Part shown: positions 16,535 to 26,950 of the stretch, one piece after another
Numbering within the stretch: the stretch's first letter is position 1
Layout of the letters: each line of letters begins with the position of its first letter
Assembly (NCBI GenBank): GCA_964565865.1
Contig: CAZMGM010000003.1
Coordinates: 62,001-126,000, forward strand
DNA: 64,000 nucleotides
Source of the DNA: CBDAPI01 sp964565865
Lineage (GTDB): Bacteria; Acidobacteriota; UBA6911; RPQK01; CBDAPI01
Reading direction: 5' to 3'
Translations under genes and position numbers: made by a program
The notes under the pieces: generated by a model
Told to the model about the DNA's origin: nothing
Database searches by the model: none
The model's input: only the letters and a program-made list of their open reading frames with translations

Positions 16535-17059
16535 ATGGCTAACGAGCGATCGAGTGCAGTGACTCTGAAAGGGAATCCGTTTACTTTGCTTGGATCTGAA
16601 TTGAAGGCGGGAGACTCAGCTCCGGACTTTGAGCTGGTTGGAGGAGACCTGGCCCCGGTCCGGTTGGGGGATACCTCCGGCAAGGTAAGAATCTTCAGCG
16701 TAGTTCCGTCGCTGGACACTCCGGTTTGCGATACGATGACCCGGCGTTTCAATCAGGAGGCGGCCGCTCTTCCTGACGTAACGATTTATACGATCAGCAT
16801 GGACTTGCCCTTTGCACAGACTCGCTGGTGTGCGGCCGCAGCTGTGGACAAGATCGTCATGCTCTCGGACCATCGAAGCGGCTCTTTCGGGGAGAACTAC
16901 GGCACCCTGGTCAAGGAGCTTCGGCTCGAGTCACGAGCAATCTTTGTGGTGGACGAGTCGGGAGTGATTCGTCACGTCGAATACGTGGGTGAAATTGCCG
17001 ATCAGCCGGACTATGATGCTGCCTTGAACGCTGTCAGACAGGTACTGACAGGCCGCTAG
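16535..17059 (+). CDS. tpx: Thiol peroxidase (2-Cys peroxiredoxin)
   Basis: 174 residues from the ATG at 16535, chosen because AAAGGAGG precedes it; the frame is open further upstream. The peroxidatic cysteine C65 (PSLDTPVCDT) and resolving cysteine C99 (TRWCAA) are 34 residues apart as in E. coli Tpx. It reduces hydrogen and organic peroxides with thioredoxin. The stop TAG at 17057-17059 shares the palindrome CTAG with the stop of the opposing gene. Confidence 0.95.
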   Translation: MANERSSAVTLKGNPFTLLGSELKAGDSAPDFELVGGDLAPVRLGDTSGKVRIFSVVPSLDTPVCDTMTRRFNQEAAALPDVTIYTISMDLPFAQTRWCAAAAVDKIVMLSDHRSGSFGENYGTLVKELRLESRAIFVVDESGVIRHVEYVGEIADQPDYDAALNAVRQVLTGR

Positions 17060-17715
17060 GGAACAAGCCTACGTCGTTGTCTCTGCAAAGGCTTGGTCAG
17101 CACGGCCTCCCGTTGAAGCTGCAGGGTCAAAGAAGTACCTCGAGGCATGGCCACATGTCGGCCCCGCAGGAATAGGCCGATCAGCGCCCCCCCTACTGCT
17201 CCGATCGCACCTCCGACGCCTGCCCCTTCGAGACTGCGATCAGAGATTGCTCCCACCCCGGTTCCCGACGCCACGCCCACCGTTCCGTACTTGAGGACAT
17301 CGTCGGCCTGATTGCTAGTGGTGGTGATTTTGCCTTCTTTGTCGCCCGCGCCACTTACGTAACCCTCGGCACGTTCAGCCCGAGCCTCCAGACGCCTGGT
17401 GATGCCCGCTGGGAAAATGACTGTGTCAAAGGACAGCAGGAGTTCTCCTTTGCCTTTCACGCGGCCCGGCTTCTTGACTTCTTCCACTTGTCCGATCAGG
17501 TGGCTTCCTACCGGGATTACGATCTGGTCGTCCGAGGTAATCGGCACCGCCAGGCGGACGTGAAAGCGATCTCCGGGTCGTGCCGTGTCGGTGCTAAGAC
17601 CACTTTCAAGGGTCACGAAAAGATCGGTTTTTCCGGGAATCATGATGTCCTCCTGGTCACCCGGAGAAACCACCAGAAGAGGCAAGCAGGCAAACAGCCA
17701 TCTACATTTCTTCAT
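17056..17715 (-). CDS. Exported glycine-zipper protein, function unknown
   Basis: 219 residues from the ATG at 17715 (GAGAGAGG upstream). A short lysine-led hydrophobic N-terminus suggests export. A beta-rich domain follows (VIPVGSHLIGQVEEVKKPGRVKG), then a glycine zipper (GAGVGGAIGAVGGALIG) that may insert in or pack against a membrane, and a basic C-terminus. The start overlaps the rhomboid stop by 4 nt, so it is the last gene of the serine/rhomboid operon. Confidence 0.65.
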   Translation of the reverse strand: MKKCRWLFACLPLLVVSPGDQEDIMIPGKTDLFVTLESGLSTDTARPGDRFHVRLAVPITSDDQIVIPVGSHLIGQVEEVKKPGRVKGKGELLLSFDTVIFPAGITRRLEARAERAEGYVSGAGDKEGKITTTSNQADDVLKYGTVGVASGTGVGAISDRSLEGAGVGGAIGAVGGALIGLFLRGRHVAMPRGTSLTLQLQREAVLTKPLQRQRRRLVP

Positions 17716-18419
17716 GCGCCTCTCTCCCATTTGTATCGACGTGTCTCCACTCTGGAAAATGTCCGGATCAAAAGGACTCCTGCAAAGAAACCACCAATGT
17801 GAGACCACCAGGCAATTCCTCCAGATTCAATACTGGAGCCGGCCAGATCAGCCGTGCCGTTGACCACTTGCACGAGAAACCAGGAGCCCAGCACGACAAT
17901 AGCTGGGATCTGAATGACGGGCCAGATAAGGATGAAGGGTACGATTGTCTGGATCCGGGCGAAAGGATAACAGATCAGGTAAGCGCCCAGGACGCCGGCC
18001 ACGGCGCCACTAGCTCCAACTGCCGGGACCGTACTCTCGCTGTGAAAAGCGATATGCGTAGCCGAGGCCAGTGCTCCGCAGAGCAGATAAAAGAACAGGA
18101 AGCGCAGGTGTCCCATCCGATCTTCGATGTTGTCTCCAAAAATCCACAGGAACCACATGTTGCTGATCAAGTGAAGCCAGCCTGCATGCAGAAACATTGA
18201 AAAAACAGTGTTTCGAGTCACAGCCAGTCCGGTCGCCAGGGGCAGCGTTCCAATCTCTTTGATGCGTGACGGGACAAGACCATTCAACTGGACGAAGCCC
18301 TCAAGGTCGCTCACGGGGAGGCTGATCTCATACAGGAAGACGAGCAGACTGGTTCCGATCAAGAGAAGGGTCACGAGAGGGTAACTCCGCGCCGGAACAT
18401 TATCTTTGAAAGGGATCAT
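17712..18419 (-). CDS. Rhomboid-family intramembrane serine protease
   Basis: 235 residues with about six membrane helices. The catalytic serine is in GASGAVAG and the histidine in WWSHIGGFFAG; HLISNMWFLW carries the conserved Asn region. It cleaves membrane proteins inside the bilayer. Its ATG overlaps the serA stop (ATGA) and its stop overlaps the glycine-zipper gene, so translation is coupled across three genes. Confidence 0.9.
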   Translation of the reverse strand: MIPFKDNVPARSYPLVTLLLIGTSLLVFLYEISLPVSDLEGFVQLNGLVPSRIKEIGTLPLATGLAVTRNTVFSMFLHAGWLHLISNMWFLWIFGDNIEDRMGHLRFLFFYLLCGALASATHIAFHSESTVPAVGASGAVAGVLGAYLICYPFARIQTIVPFILIWPVIQIPAIVVLGSWFLVQVVNGTADLAGSSIESGGIAWWSHIGGFFAGVLLIRTFSRVETRRYKWERGA

Positions 18420-20002
18420 GGGGCGAGCTCAACGAGGCGAGCATAGGAAATGGCCGGAATCTCCCGGATTTCGTTCATCACTGCCGCCGGCACTGGATTG
18501 TCCGTGTTAATCACTCCCCGCGCCTGGTTGAGGTTGTCTGCGCGGCCCAGTACGAAGGACGCAATGTTGATGTGGTGCTTCCCGAGAATCGTTCCCACAT
18601 TTCCAATGACCCCAGGCTCGTCCCGGTTGCGGATGAACAAGACATAATTCCCCAGCGGTGTCTCGAGCGGGATTCCATCCACGGAGACCAGCCAGATTCT
18701 TCCCTGGTGGAGAATGGAGCCTTCGACCCAGATCGTTTCTCCTGAATTGCGAAGCTGGAGGCTGATCAAGTTTGCATGCCCTCGGCTCCGGGTGCTGACC
18801 GTTTCAATGACTTCAATACCTCTCGGCCCGGCGTAGGTTCGGGCGTTGACTTCGTTGACCGGTTCGGCCAGTAAAGGGCCGAGTACTGCCCTCAGAATGT
18901 GGTTCGAGATAGGACGATAATCGAGGCCGGCCAGCTCCCCGTAATACCGGATTCCGACTTTACTGACACGAATGTCACAGATCTGAGCGGCGAAGGAGCC
19001 CAGCTTGAAAGCGAGTTCCATGAAAGCGGTGATTTTTGCGGACTCGGGGGTCGAGAGTGAAAAGAAATTGACAGCGTTGACAATGGCATCCTTCTCCAGA
19101 TAGTTCATTACCTGGCTGGCGATGGTCAGCCCGACCTGATCCTGCGCCTCAACTGTTGATCCGGCGATATGGGGAGTGAGGACCACCCGATCGTTCTCAC
19201 GCAGACGCTGGCTGATTTCCGGTTCCCGTTCGAAAACGTCCAGGGCTGCGCCGGCCAGCCGGCCTTTTTCCAGATGGTCGAGAAGATCGGATTCCACGAT
19301 CAGGCTTCCACGGGCGGCATTGATGAGAAAGGCGGACGATTGCATCAACGACAGCGTCTCCTTGCAGACAATTCCCCGAGTCTCGTCCGTAAGCGGCAGG
19401 TGCAGGCTCAGAAAATCACTGTTCTCAAATACGGAGGTCAGAGCCTCGAGCTCCACGTTCTGGTCGGAGGCGTAGTCCTGGCTCACGAACGGATCACAGG
19501 CGATCACCCGCATCTCGAAGCCGGTGGCGTGCCGGGCCAGCAGTGATCCTATCTGGCCGAGGCCCAGGATGCCAAGTGTCTTACCCCGCAGCTCCTGGCC
19601 TAAAAACTCTGTCTTGTTCCATTCTCCGGCCTTGACGGACATGTCTGCCCTGGGGATCCTTCGAGCGAGAGCCATGAGTAGGGCGAACGCGTGCTCTGCT
19701 GCGCTGACGCTGTTGGCCCTCGGAGTGTTCATCACCAGAACACCCTTTCGGGTGGCGGCTGGGAGGTCGATGTTATCGATGCCGGCTCCGGCGCGACCAA
19801 TCACCCTGAGCTGGTTGGCTGCCTCGATTACATCCCTGCTTACTCGGGTGCGGCTGCGGACGATCAGAGCGATGGCGTCCTTGATCTCGTGGAGTAGCTG
19901 GTTGCCACTCAACCCCGGCTGGTACACAACGGAAAAACCGTCTCGGTCCTTGAGGAGGGCCAGGCCGCGGGGGGAAATTCGGTCGCAGATGAGAAGTTTC
20001 AT
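18416..20002 (-). CDS. serA: D-3-phosphoglycerate dehydrogenase, long ACT-containing form
   Basis: 528 residues: substrate domain, NAD domain (GILGLGQIGSLLA, NAARGSLI, LTPHIAGST with the catalytic His), an intervening domain, and a C-terminal ACT domain (DEPGVIGNVGTILGKHHINI) that normally binds serine for feedback. First step of serine synthesis. It follows a class V aminotransferase by 33 nt, which can supply the next step. Confidence 0.95.
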   Translation of the reverse strand: MKLLICDRISPRGLALLKDRDGFSVVYQPGLSGNQLLHEIKDAIALIVRSRTRVSRDVIEAANQLRVIGRAGAGIDNIDLPAATRKGVLVMNTPRANSVSAAEHAFALLMALARRIPRADMSVKAGEWNKTEFLGQELRGKTLGILGLGQIGSLLARHATGFEMRVIACDPFVSQDYASDQNVELEALTSVFENSDFLSLHLPLTDETRGIVCKETLSLMQSSAFLINAARGSLIVESDLLDHLEKGRLAGAALDVFEREPEISQRLRENDRVVLTPHIAGSTVEAQDQVGLTIASQVMNYLEKDAIVNAVNFFSLSTPESAKITAFMELAFKLGSFAAQICDIRVSKVGIRYYGELAGLDYRPISNHILRAVLGPLLAEPVNEVNARTYAGPRGIEVIETVSTRSRGHANLISLQLRNSGETIWVEGSILHQGRIWLVSVDGIPLETPLGNYVLFIRNRDEPGVIGNVGTILGKHHINIASFVLGRADNLNQARGVINTDNPVPAAVMNEIREIPAISYARLVELAP

Positions 20003-20035
20003 CGAAGCGGTACACTCCCTGATGGTGAGCGACGA

Positions 20036-21172
20036 TTATGGCTGCCAGGCCGCCATAGCAGCCCGCAGGCTCGCCCCGTCCCGTTTTCTTCCGCTCAACT
20101 CCTCAATCACAATCTCGAGGGCTCCCAGGACCGAGATGACATCGAGGAAATCGAAGTATCCGAGATGGGCAACCCTGAAGATTTTCCCCTTGAGACTTCC
20201 CTGGCCTCCTGCTAACTTGAGGCCAAAGCGCTTTTCCAGCCTTTCGATCAGCTGACTGGCCTGAACATCGGAGGGAGGAAAGGCGGCAGTCGCTGCGTTG
20301 GCGGGAGAGCTGGACAGGAGTGTGCAACCCAGCGAACGAAGGCCTGCCCGGGTGGCGCGGGCCATTAGCTCAGCCTCGGCGACGATTCGATCGATTCCCT
20401 GATCCACTATCTCGTTGGTCGCTGCCTGGAGCGATTGCACCAGGGTGACGGCCGGTGTAAAGCTCGTACGTCCCTCTCTCTGCCCTGCTACTTCCCGTTG
20501 CAAGTTGAAATAAAAGACCCCACCCGTTTTCGTTAGACGGTCTGTAGCCCGTTTGCTCAGAGAAATAAAGGCAAGGCCCGGAGAGACTGCGAACAATTTT
20601 TGGGAACCGCTCACGACCGCGTCCAGACCCCATTCATCGGTATGTACCGGCTGGCTCCCCACGGCCGTGATTCCGTCCACTACCACCAGCACGTCGGGAA
20701 ATTGCATGCGGACAGTCGTCCCAATAGCCTCCAGATCGTGCATGGTTGCTGTTGATGTTTCACACCCCTGAAGAAACAGAGTTCTTACTTCTGGATGCTT
20801 TTCCAGTTCTGTGCAGATCTCTTTTGCACCTGCAGCCTGTCCTGGTTCTTTGGCAAGGATGACGCAGTTGTGGCCATGTGCCTCGCAAATCTCGACCCAC
20901 CGGTGGCCAAATTTCCCGGCCACGATGACCAGCGACAGGGCCCCGGCCGCCACCAGGTTGGCGGCTGCAGCCTCCATGGCTCCGGTCCCGGAACAGCTCA
21001 AAATAACCAGGTCATTTCGGGTCTTGAAGATCTCTTGGAGATTGCATCGGGTGGCCAGAAATAGGTCTCGAAATTCCGGAGTGCGGTGGTGGAGGATCGG
21101 ACCAGATGCCGCCACTCGAGCTGCAGGCATCAGAGGTGTTGGGCCCGGTGTGAAGATGCGGCGCTTCTGCAC
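20036..21172 (-). CDS. Class V aminotransferase, probable serine-pathway transaminase
   Basis: 378 residues of the alanine-glyoxylate / serine-pyruvate / archaeal-type phosphoserine aminotransferase group. N-terminal FTPGPTPL and LSCSGTGAMEA bind cofactor phosphate, VVVDGITAVG holds the PLP aspartate, and the PLP lysine is in SGSQKLFAVSPG. Its position directly before serA suggests it transaminates 3-phosphohydroxypyruvate or a related oxoacid; that is inference from context, and alanine-glyoxylate activity is the alternative. Confidence 0.85.
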   Translation of the reverse strand: MQKRRIFTPGPTPLMPAARVAASGPILHHRTPEFRDLFLATRCNLQEIFKTRNDLVILSCSGTGAMEAAAANLVAAGALSLVIVAGKFGHRWVEICEAHGHNCVILAKEPGQAAGAKEICTELEKHPEVRTLFLQGCETSTATMHDLEAIGTTVRMQFPDVLVVVDGITAVGSQPVHTDEWGLDAVVSGSQKLFAVSPGLAFISLSKRATDRLTKTGGVFYFNLQREVAGQREGRTSFTPAVTLVQSLQAATNEIVDQGIDRIVAEAELMARATRAGLRSLGCTLLSSSPANAATAAFPPSDVQASQLIERLEKRFGLKLAGGQGSLKGKIFRVAHLGYFDFLDVISVLGALEIVIEELSGRKRDGASLRAAMAAWQP

Positions 21173-21228
21173 CGAGTCATGATATCACGGGCCTGAAGGG
21201 GCCCCACTTTGGCTAAATGGACTGCTTG

Positions 21229-21606
21229 CTAGCGGGCCCGCTTGTCGACAGACCAGATGCCTGCACCTCTACACATGATAAACAGAAAGACAAAGGCATA
21301 GAGGAGGGCCAGTTCTCCGCGATTCTGAATAGGCAGTAACCCGTCCTGCTGGTGAAACAGTAGGTAGGCAACGAACATCTGACCTGACGAGAGCAAGGCG
21401 GCGATGCTGGTTAGGAGGCCCATGGCAATGGCTAGCCCTCCTATAAACTCAACCAAGCCCCCAATCCACATCAATGCATTATCCGCCGGGCTTCCGCCAA
21501 AGGCTCCAAAAAGCTTCTGGGCCCCGTGACAGGCGAACAACAGCCCGAAAGCAATGCGCATGAGAGCGTAAGCCGGTTCCCCCAAGGTGCCAAGTATTGA
21601 GCGCAT
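21229..21606 (-). CDS. DoxX-family membrane protein
   Basis: 125 residues with four hydrophobic segments and the family pattern RIAFGLLFACHGAQKLFGAFGG. AAAAGGAGGAG precedes the ATG. DoxX-like proteins are small inner-membrane proteins linked to redox or thiosulfate metabolism in some species; here no partner is evident. Confidence 0.85.
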   Translation of the reverse strand: MRSILGTLGEPAYALMRIAFGLLFACHGAQKLFGAFGGSPADNALMWIGGLVEFIGGLAIAMGLLTSIAALLSSGQMFVAYLLFHQQDGLLPIQNRGELALLYAFVFLFIMCRGAGIWSVDKRAR

Positions 21607-21776
21607 AGCGACTCCTCCTTTTGGACAATGGTCGGTGATTCAAGGGTGCGAATCAAGTCGATCCAAGCCATTCCCGGTAGGTCTGTTCAGAAACATGGTC
21701 TAGAATTTAATTCCTGGAGTGAAAATTGGTCCGTTGGATGCTCCGGGTGGCAAGCACAACATGAGGTGAGAGGCAC

Positions 21777-24053
21777 ATGGCGCCGCTGGAAACGTGTAGG
21801 AAATGGAACTTTCAGAGCGGACTGTTGGTTCTGGCCGGAATCTGGCTGCTTGCGGTGGCGCCTCTATTCTCCCAGCCTTTCGAAGCGCCGAGTAAACGTG
21901 ATCTATCTGCAGGCAGGCTGCAAAAGCCACCCCAATTCGACGGATTGGTCGACGAGCCGCTTTGGAAGAGGTTGGAAATTGCCACCGATTTTGTGCAACA
22001 GAATCCCGAAGAGGGGGAACCTTCAGCCGAGAGGACCGAAGTCCGCATCGGCTTTGACGACCAAAACCTTTACATTGGCATCATCTGTTTTGATTCCCAG
22101 CCGGAGAATATCGTTGTCACTCAGAATCGCCGTGACGCTGACCTCGACGAAACCGATTCGATTCAGATTCTGTTGGATACTTTCAACGACGGCCAGAACG
22201 CATTTCTCTTCGGAACAAGTCCCACGGGGATCGAGGTCGACGGTCAAGTCTCCAAGGCTGGGCAGAGCCGCGGTGGAGGCGGACCGGTACGGGCTGGCCA
22301 GGGAGGAGCACAAAGGGGCGGCTCTAGCGCCGTCAACCTGAACTGGGACGGCGTCTGGAGCGTTCGCTCACAAGTCACAGAACGAGGCTGGGAAAGCGAA
22401 ATAGTCATCCCTTTCCGGACCCTCCGTTACTATCCCGGCAGGACGGTCTGGGGCTTGAACGTCATGCGCACCCTGCGCCGTCGAAATGAGCGCTCGTTCT
22501 GGTCGCCCGTCTCCCGTGCGTTTCGCTTCACTGAGGTAAGTGTGTTCGGCTCTCTTTCAGGGCTGGAAATGCCCTCACACCACAACCTCCAGCTTCTTCC
22601 CTACATGCTGGGAAGTTTTTCCCATGACTCCCTCCGGGCAGAGGACCAGTCCAGAGTCGAGGCCGACGTGGGCCTTGATCTGAAGTACAGCCTCACCCCG
22701 AATCTCACGCTCGATGCCACGGTGAATACCGACTTTGCACAGGTCGAAGTCGACGATGAACAGGTCAACCTTACTCGCTTCGACCTTTTTTTTCCGGAGA
22801 AACGTCCTTTCTTTCTGGAAAACTCCGGTTTTTTCGAGTTTGGCAGCCCGCGGGAGGTGGAGATCTTCTTTTCGCGGCGGATTGGTCTGGACGAAGAGGC
22901 TAATGCTGTGCCGATCGATGCTGGAGTGCGGCTGAGTGGCAAGGTGGGGGCCTATCAACTCGGATTCCTCAACATGCAAACCCGCGCTGTGGACCACTCT
23001 GCACCGGCGAACAACTACAACGTTGTCCGCCTCAACCGGGAACTGCCCAGACGGTCTTCCATCGGAGTGATCAGCGTGAGCCGGCAGGCGACTACGGATT
23101 TCAAGGATGCGCCAGATTACAATCACACTTTTGGAGCCGATGCCAACATCGGCTTTGGCCAGTATTCGAACTGGTTCAATTTCGCTGCTGCGACCCGAAC
23201 TCCAGGTCTCGAAGGCAGCGACCATGCATATGCCAGCCGTTTTGAGTACGACGATTCACGTCATGAGTTCAGCCTCGGCTATCTCGAGGTCGGAGAAAAC
23301 TTCAATCCAGAAGTCGGCTTTGCACGCCGCGTCGGTTTCCGCAAGCCAAACTACTTCTACCGCTTCACACACTATCCCAGCCGAAGCCGCGTCCGCAGCA
23401 TCGAGCCTCATTTCTCCGGTCAGCATTGGTACACGCTGGCGACCAACGAAAGAGAATCGGGGTTCGAGCACTACCACGTAACCGGCCGATTTCAGGATGG
23501 AGGACAACTGGGGCTAGCCTGGAACCGGAACTTTGAGCGCCTGGACGATCCCTTCGAAGTCCACCCGGGCATCTTCATTCCCGAGGGCCGTTACCAGTTC
23601 AGCGAACTCATCTCCACCGTCGAGACCGACCCCAGTGTGCCAGTCCACTTCAAAGGCATCGCGGCCCTGGGAAGCTTCTATGATGGAACCATTCGCAGCC
23701 TCGACCTTCACGGGGGTTATCGGCACGGCAGGAACCTGACCTGGACCGCAAACTGGAAGGGCAACTACATCAATCTGCCGGTGGGTGACTTCAACGCCCA
23801 CCTGATTGGGCTACGCTTCAACTGGTCGTTCACGCCGAAGAGCTTTCTGCAAACCTTCAGCCAGTACAACAGCGTCAGCCGTAAGGTCGGTCACAACATT
23901 CGGATCGGAGTGCTGTCGACATCGAGTACGGGACTCTTCATCGTCTTCAATACCATTTCTTCGACGGGGAGTTTCCATGATCCCCACGAAGTCGAAAGAC
24001 GGACTATCTCTCGTGCTCTATTCATGAAATATACTCACCTGTTTGACTTCTAG
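21777..24053 (+). CDS. DUF5916-type outer-membrane protein with CBM9-like N-domain
   Basis: 758 residues. A signal peptide (hydrophobic residues about 14-32) precedes a CBM9/DOMON-like beta sandwich (PPQFDGLVDEPLWKR to about residue 230, including VRIGFDDQNLYIGIICFD). The remainder is a long run of alternating beta strands, with FFPEKRPFFLENSGFFEFG, ending in a phenylalanine as outer-membrane barrels do. GAGGTGAGAGG precedes the ATG. Substrate unknown; often suggested to be carbohydrate-related. Its TAG stop lies within the terminal CTAG of the repeat that follows. Confidence 0.85.
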   Translation: MAPLETCRKWNFQSGLLVLAGIWLLAVAPLFSQPFEAPSKRDLSAGRLQKPPQFDGLVDEPLWKRLEIATDFVQQNPEEGEPSAERTEVRIGFDDQNLYIGIICFDSQPENIVVTQNRRDADLDETDSIQILLDTFNDGQNAFLFGTSPTGIEVDGQVSKAGQSRGGGGPVRAGQGGAQRGGSSAVNLNWDGVWSVRSQVTERGWESEIVIPFRTLRYYPGRTVWGLNVMRTLRRRNERSFWSPVSRAFRFTEVSVFGSLSGLEMPSHHNLQLLPYMLGSFSHDSLRAEDQSRVEADVGLDLKYSLTPNLTLDATVNTDFAQVEVDDEQVNLTRFDLFFPEKRPFFLENSGFFEFGSPREVEIFFSRRIGLDEEANAVPIDAGVRLSGKVGAYQLGFLNMQTRAVDHSAPANNYNVVRLNRELPRRSSIGVISVSRQATTDFKDAPDYNHTFGADANIGFGQYSNWFNFAAATRTPGLEGSDHAYASRFEYDDSRHEFSLGYLEVGENFNPEVGFARRVGFRKPNYFYRFTHYPSRSRVRSIEPHFSGQHWYTLATNERESGFEHYHVTGRFQDGGQLGLAWNRNFERLDDPFEVHPGIFIPEGRYQFSELISTVETDPSVPVHFKGIAALGSFYDGTIRSLDLHGGYRHGRNLTWTANWKGNYINLPVGDFNAHLIGLRFNWSFTPKSFLQTFSQYNSVSRKVGHNIRIGVLSTSSTGLFIVFNTISSTGSFHDPHEVERRTISRALFMKYTHLFDF

Positions 24054-24404
24054 CAGCCCCCTGATGAAAGTTTTCTGAGTCGCGCCGCCAAGCCGCAGGG
24101 CTGAGCGGCCTGGGGCCGATCTCAGTGTCGTGTGTCGCCGACGCAGCTCTTGGTGGCCTCGACTCCCAGGCCACTCGGAGGAGACCATTGTTCCGGGAGA
24201 CATTGAGTACTTGGCATCGGCGAGGAGGGGCAATGGAGCGATGGGTCTGCGGCTGTCCGTAACCTGGGGCGCCAGGGGTTTGTGCCCGCTGGCTGCGTTT
24301 CTCGTCGTTGCAGCTGACCAAGCATCAACTTCCTCCTTCTGCTTTGCCAGCGAAGGTAGTTGCCTGGCGCGGGACCGCGCGCGAACTTTACCACGGAATC
24401 CGAG
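24050..24404 (+). repeat. MITE-like intergenic repeat, copy 2
   Basis: Left end CTAGCAGCCCCCTGATGAAAG is an imperfect inverted match of the right end ACTTTACCACGGAATCCGAG. Internal blocks shared with the other copies include GGGGCAATG, CCGTAACCTGGGGCGCCAGG, GCTGGCTGCGTTTCTCGT and AGCATCAACTTCCTCC. The hairpin near the right end is partly preserved. The left end begins inside the stop codon of the upstream gene. From 24405 to 24557 nothing is recognised. Confidence 0.75.
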
Positions 24405-24557
24405 CCGTTCGGAAAGCCGTGCTCGTGCCCAGGCAGGGCATACCCTTCTCACGAAACGCCTTCCCAGGTGCTCCTGCCGAGAGTGGCGAGCCGGCAACGA
24501 ATGAGCTTTCTGCTAACGCCCCAGCAATGTTGTTTTATTGGTGCTTCCGACGGTAGA

Positions 24558-26950
24558 TCAGAAACCCCAGGTCAGATGGGCCGAGAGGGTTCTCCTGGGT
24601 GCGAATTGAATCGGAGAGCGGTCGCTCTCCTTTGCGATCTCATAGATGTTGTTTCCGAGATTGGAGACGCTAAACTCCAGCCCCAGGCGCTGAGGGTCGT
24701 TTTCCCAAAGAGTCAGGTGTGCAAAGACATCGGCTGTAAAATGCTGATCGAGCCTTCTCATCCGGTGCATTTCAATCCCGTCAAATTCGAATTTCTCCTC
24801 GCTGGGGGTCCCGCTTCCATAGCGAAAAAAGACCCCTGTTCTGAAGTTCCTCCAGGGAGTCTTGTAAAGGACGGATCCAGAGGCCGTATGTCGCTGATCA
24901 AAGGCAGGCGTGATGCGTTCTCCCTTTTCGATTATGCCGATCGGCACTCCGCCGGTAACCGGCCCGAGGAAGTGGACCCTCGAAGCGGCATAATTCAGCT
25001 GTGTGCTGATTCCATTTGGATCTGAGTTGTCGAAGAGAAAGGTCCACTCCACACCGCTGGCACGCGCTTCGGCAAAATTCACTGGAAGGAAAAGACGGGT
25101 GTTTGAAATCTCAGCGGATTCAAAGGCGTTTTTGCCGTAGTGGTGGTAGGCGTTGATGGCCAGGGTAATTCGGGGCTTTACCTCATGGGTCCATCCCGCC
25201 TCGAAGTAATCCTGAGAATTGGGGCGAGCAATGCCGGATGCGATATCCAGATGCCCTTTTTTGCGGTCCTCCTCGGCTGCCTTGGACCCTAAAAATCCTG
25301 AGAGGATGACGTGCTCGATTGGTGGCGGGATGAAGAGCCGATCATAAGAAAAATGGAGAACACTCCGGTATGGGGGGAGGGAATAGGCTAAACGCAGCCG
25401 CGGGCTCACCTGATATTCGGAACCAACCAGATTGAGTTGATCCCAACGGACTCCGGCATCAATCGTCAGGTTCGGAGCGGGGCTGAAACGGTCTTGAACG
25501 TAGAGACTGATTTGACCTCCCAGGTCCCGTCCTGAGAAAGTGAAACTCTCGAGCTCTGCCGAATGCCCTTCTTTGCGTGGGGGTCTCCCGGGGTCCGTGA
25601 CAGCAGCTTGTGGGAACCCATGTACGACCGTTTTTCCATGTGCTCCGCTCCTGGGATCGAACAGGAAGGCTTCGCGCAGGCGAAAGAGTTTGAGATCGAG
25701 ACCAGTTTTGAAATGATGGCCTTTCCTGACCCACACCAGGTCGTTCTTGACACCCAGGGTGAGGGTGCTGCGGGAGCCTTCGCTGAAGGGAGTCCCATGA
25801 TCGCTCGTCGGAAGTAACCGGTCTGAGACGATGCGTTGGTAAAGGGAAGAGGATAAGAGCGCCTTTGGGGAGAAGGAGTGCTGCCAAGTGAGAATCGCGG
25901 TCTCAGAGCGGATCTTGCGGGAAGCATCCCGTCTGTCGGCTGCTTCTTCGCCTGTGTTCGGAAGCTCGAAGTTCGAGCCGCCGGTCGAGATAAAGAGACG
26001 GATGAGATCTTTTTCCCCTGATAGTCGATCTGAAAGACTGATTGGGCTACCTTCCCAAGATCGTGGATCTCCCGCTTCGTTGGAGGGTTTAGAAAGCGTC
26101 CGGATTGGAATGCGTTTAAGAAAACATAATATCCGAGTTTACCGGCTCGGTCTCCGTACTCGAAGCTGGCGTTGTGGTTCAATTGGGTACCTATGCCGGT
26201 GCTCAACGATCCGTGGCCGTCCAATTCGAGACCTGACCTTGTGACGATGTCGAGAATGCCCCCAAAGCGGTTGCCATATTCGGCCGAGAATCCGCTATTC
26301 AGGAAGCTGGCCGACTTGAAAATTCTGGGACTCAGCCCCTCAATGAAATGCTGGTGTGGGTTGTCCAGAAAGGACACGCCGTTGATGATCGTTTGTATCG
26401 GACCCTCTTGGCCGCGCAGGTGCAGTATGTTGTCGTGGCTGACTATAGCGCTCGGGACCGTATTCTCAAGCAGCGATTGAACCGTACCCGTCAGGGTGGT
26501 AGGTATCTCGTCCAGTGTCCGTCGTGTAAAGATCTTCTTTGCGCTGGTTTGGTGGGCTTCCATCGGTAAGAGCACGTCGACCACTTCTATCACTTCGTTC
26601 GATCCCGAGGCCCGGGTCATTGTGACTGACAGAGAGAGTGACTGGTTAGGTACTAGCGACACGGTCAGGCGCTTCGAGACAAGCCCTTCGCCCTGCAGCG
26701 TCAAAGAGACCTCCCCGGCTGGGATAGCTATGAAATGAAAGAACCCGTCGCAGTCGGTCTGAGTTCGCAGGGGCTTTCTGCCCGGCGCGAATTGCAGGCT
26801 GATGCTGATCCCCTCTACTGGGAGACGGGTCTCGGCAGACACAACCTGCCCGGTTAACACAGCGGTCGCCTGAGCATGTAGTGGTGCCCTGAAAAGGACA
26901 GCCAGTAATGCTACCAGTAGACTGATCTGGACGCTTGTTTTTAAGTGCAT
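24558..26950 (-). pseudogene. TonB-dependent receptor interrupted by one frameshift
   Basis: Read with one frame change this is a receptor of about 797 residues: signal peptide from the ATG at 26950, a carboxypeptidase-regulatory-like domain (GQVVSAETRLPVEGISISL), a plug domain (ILHLRGQEGPIQTIINGV, EYGNRFGGILDIVT) and a beta-barrel ending HLTWGF. The frame breaks in a G4A5G run: after IDYQGKK the first frame continues out of phase, whereas a -1 shift restores DLIRLFISTGG and the whole barrel down to 24558. One added A at 26010-26014 (T5 on the plus strand) would repair it. It may be a real mutation, an assembly error, or, less likely, programmed slippage. Substrate unknown. Confidence 0.85.

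Noticed and set aside
26005..26020. Programmed -1 frameshift as the sure explanation for the broken receptor
   Set aside because: The context is G-AAA-AAG rather than the efficient A-AAA-AAG, and no stimulatory structure was identified. A simple indel is more likely.
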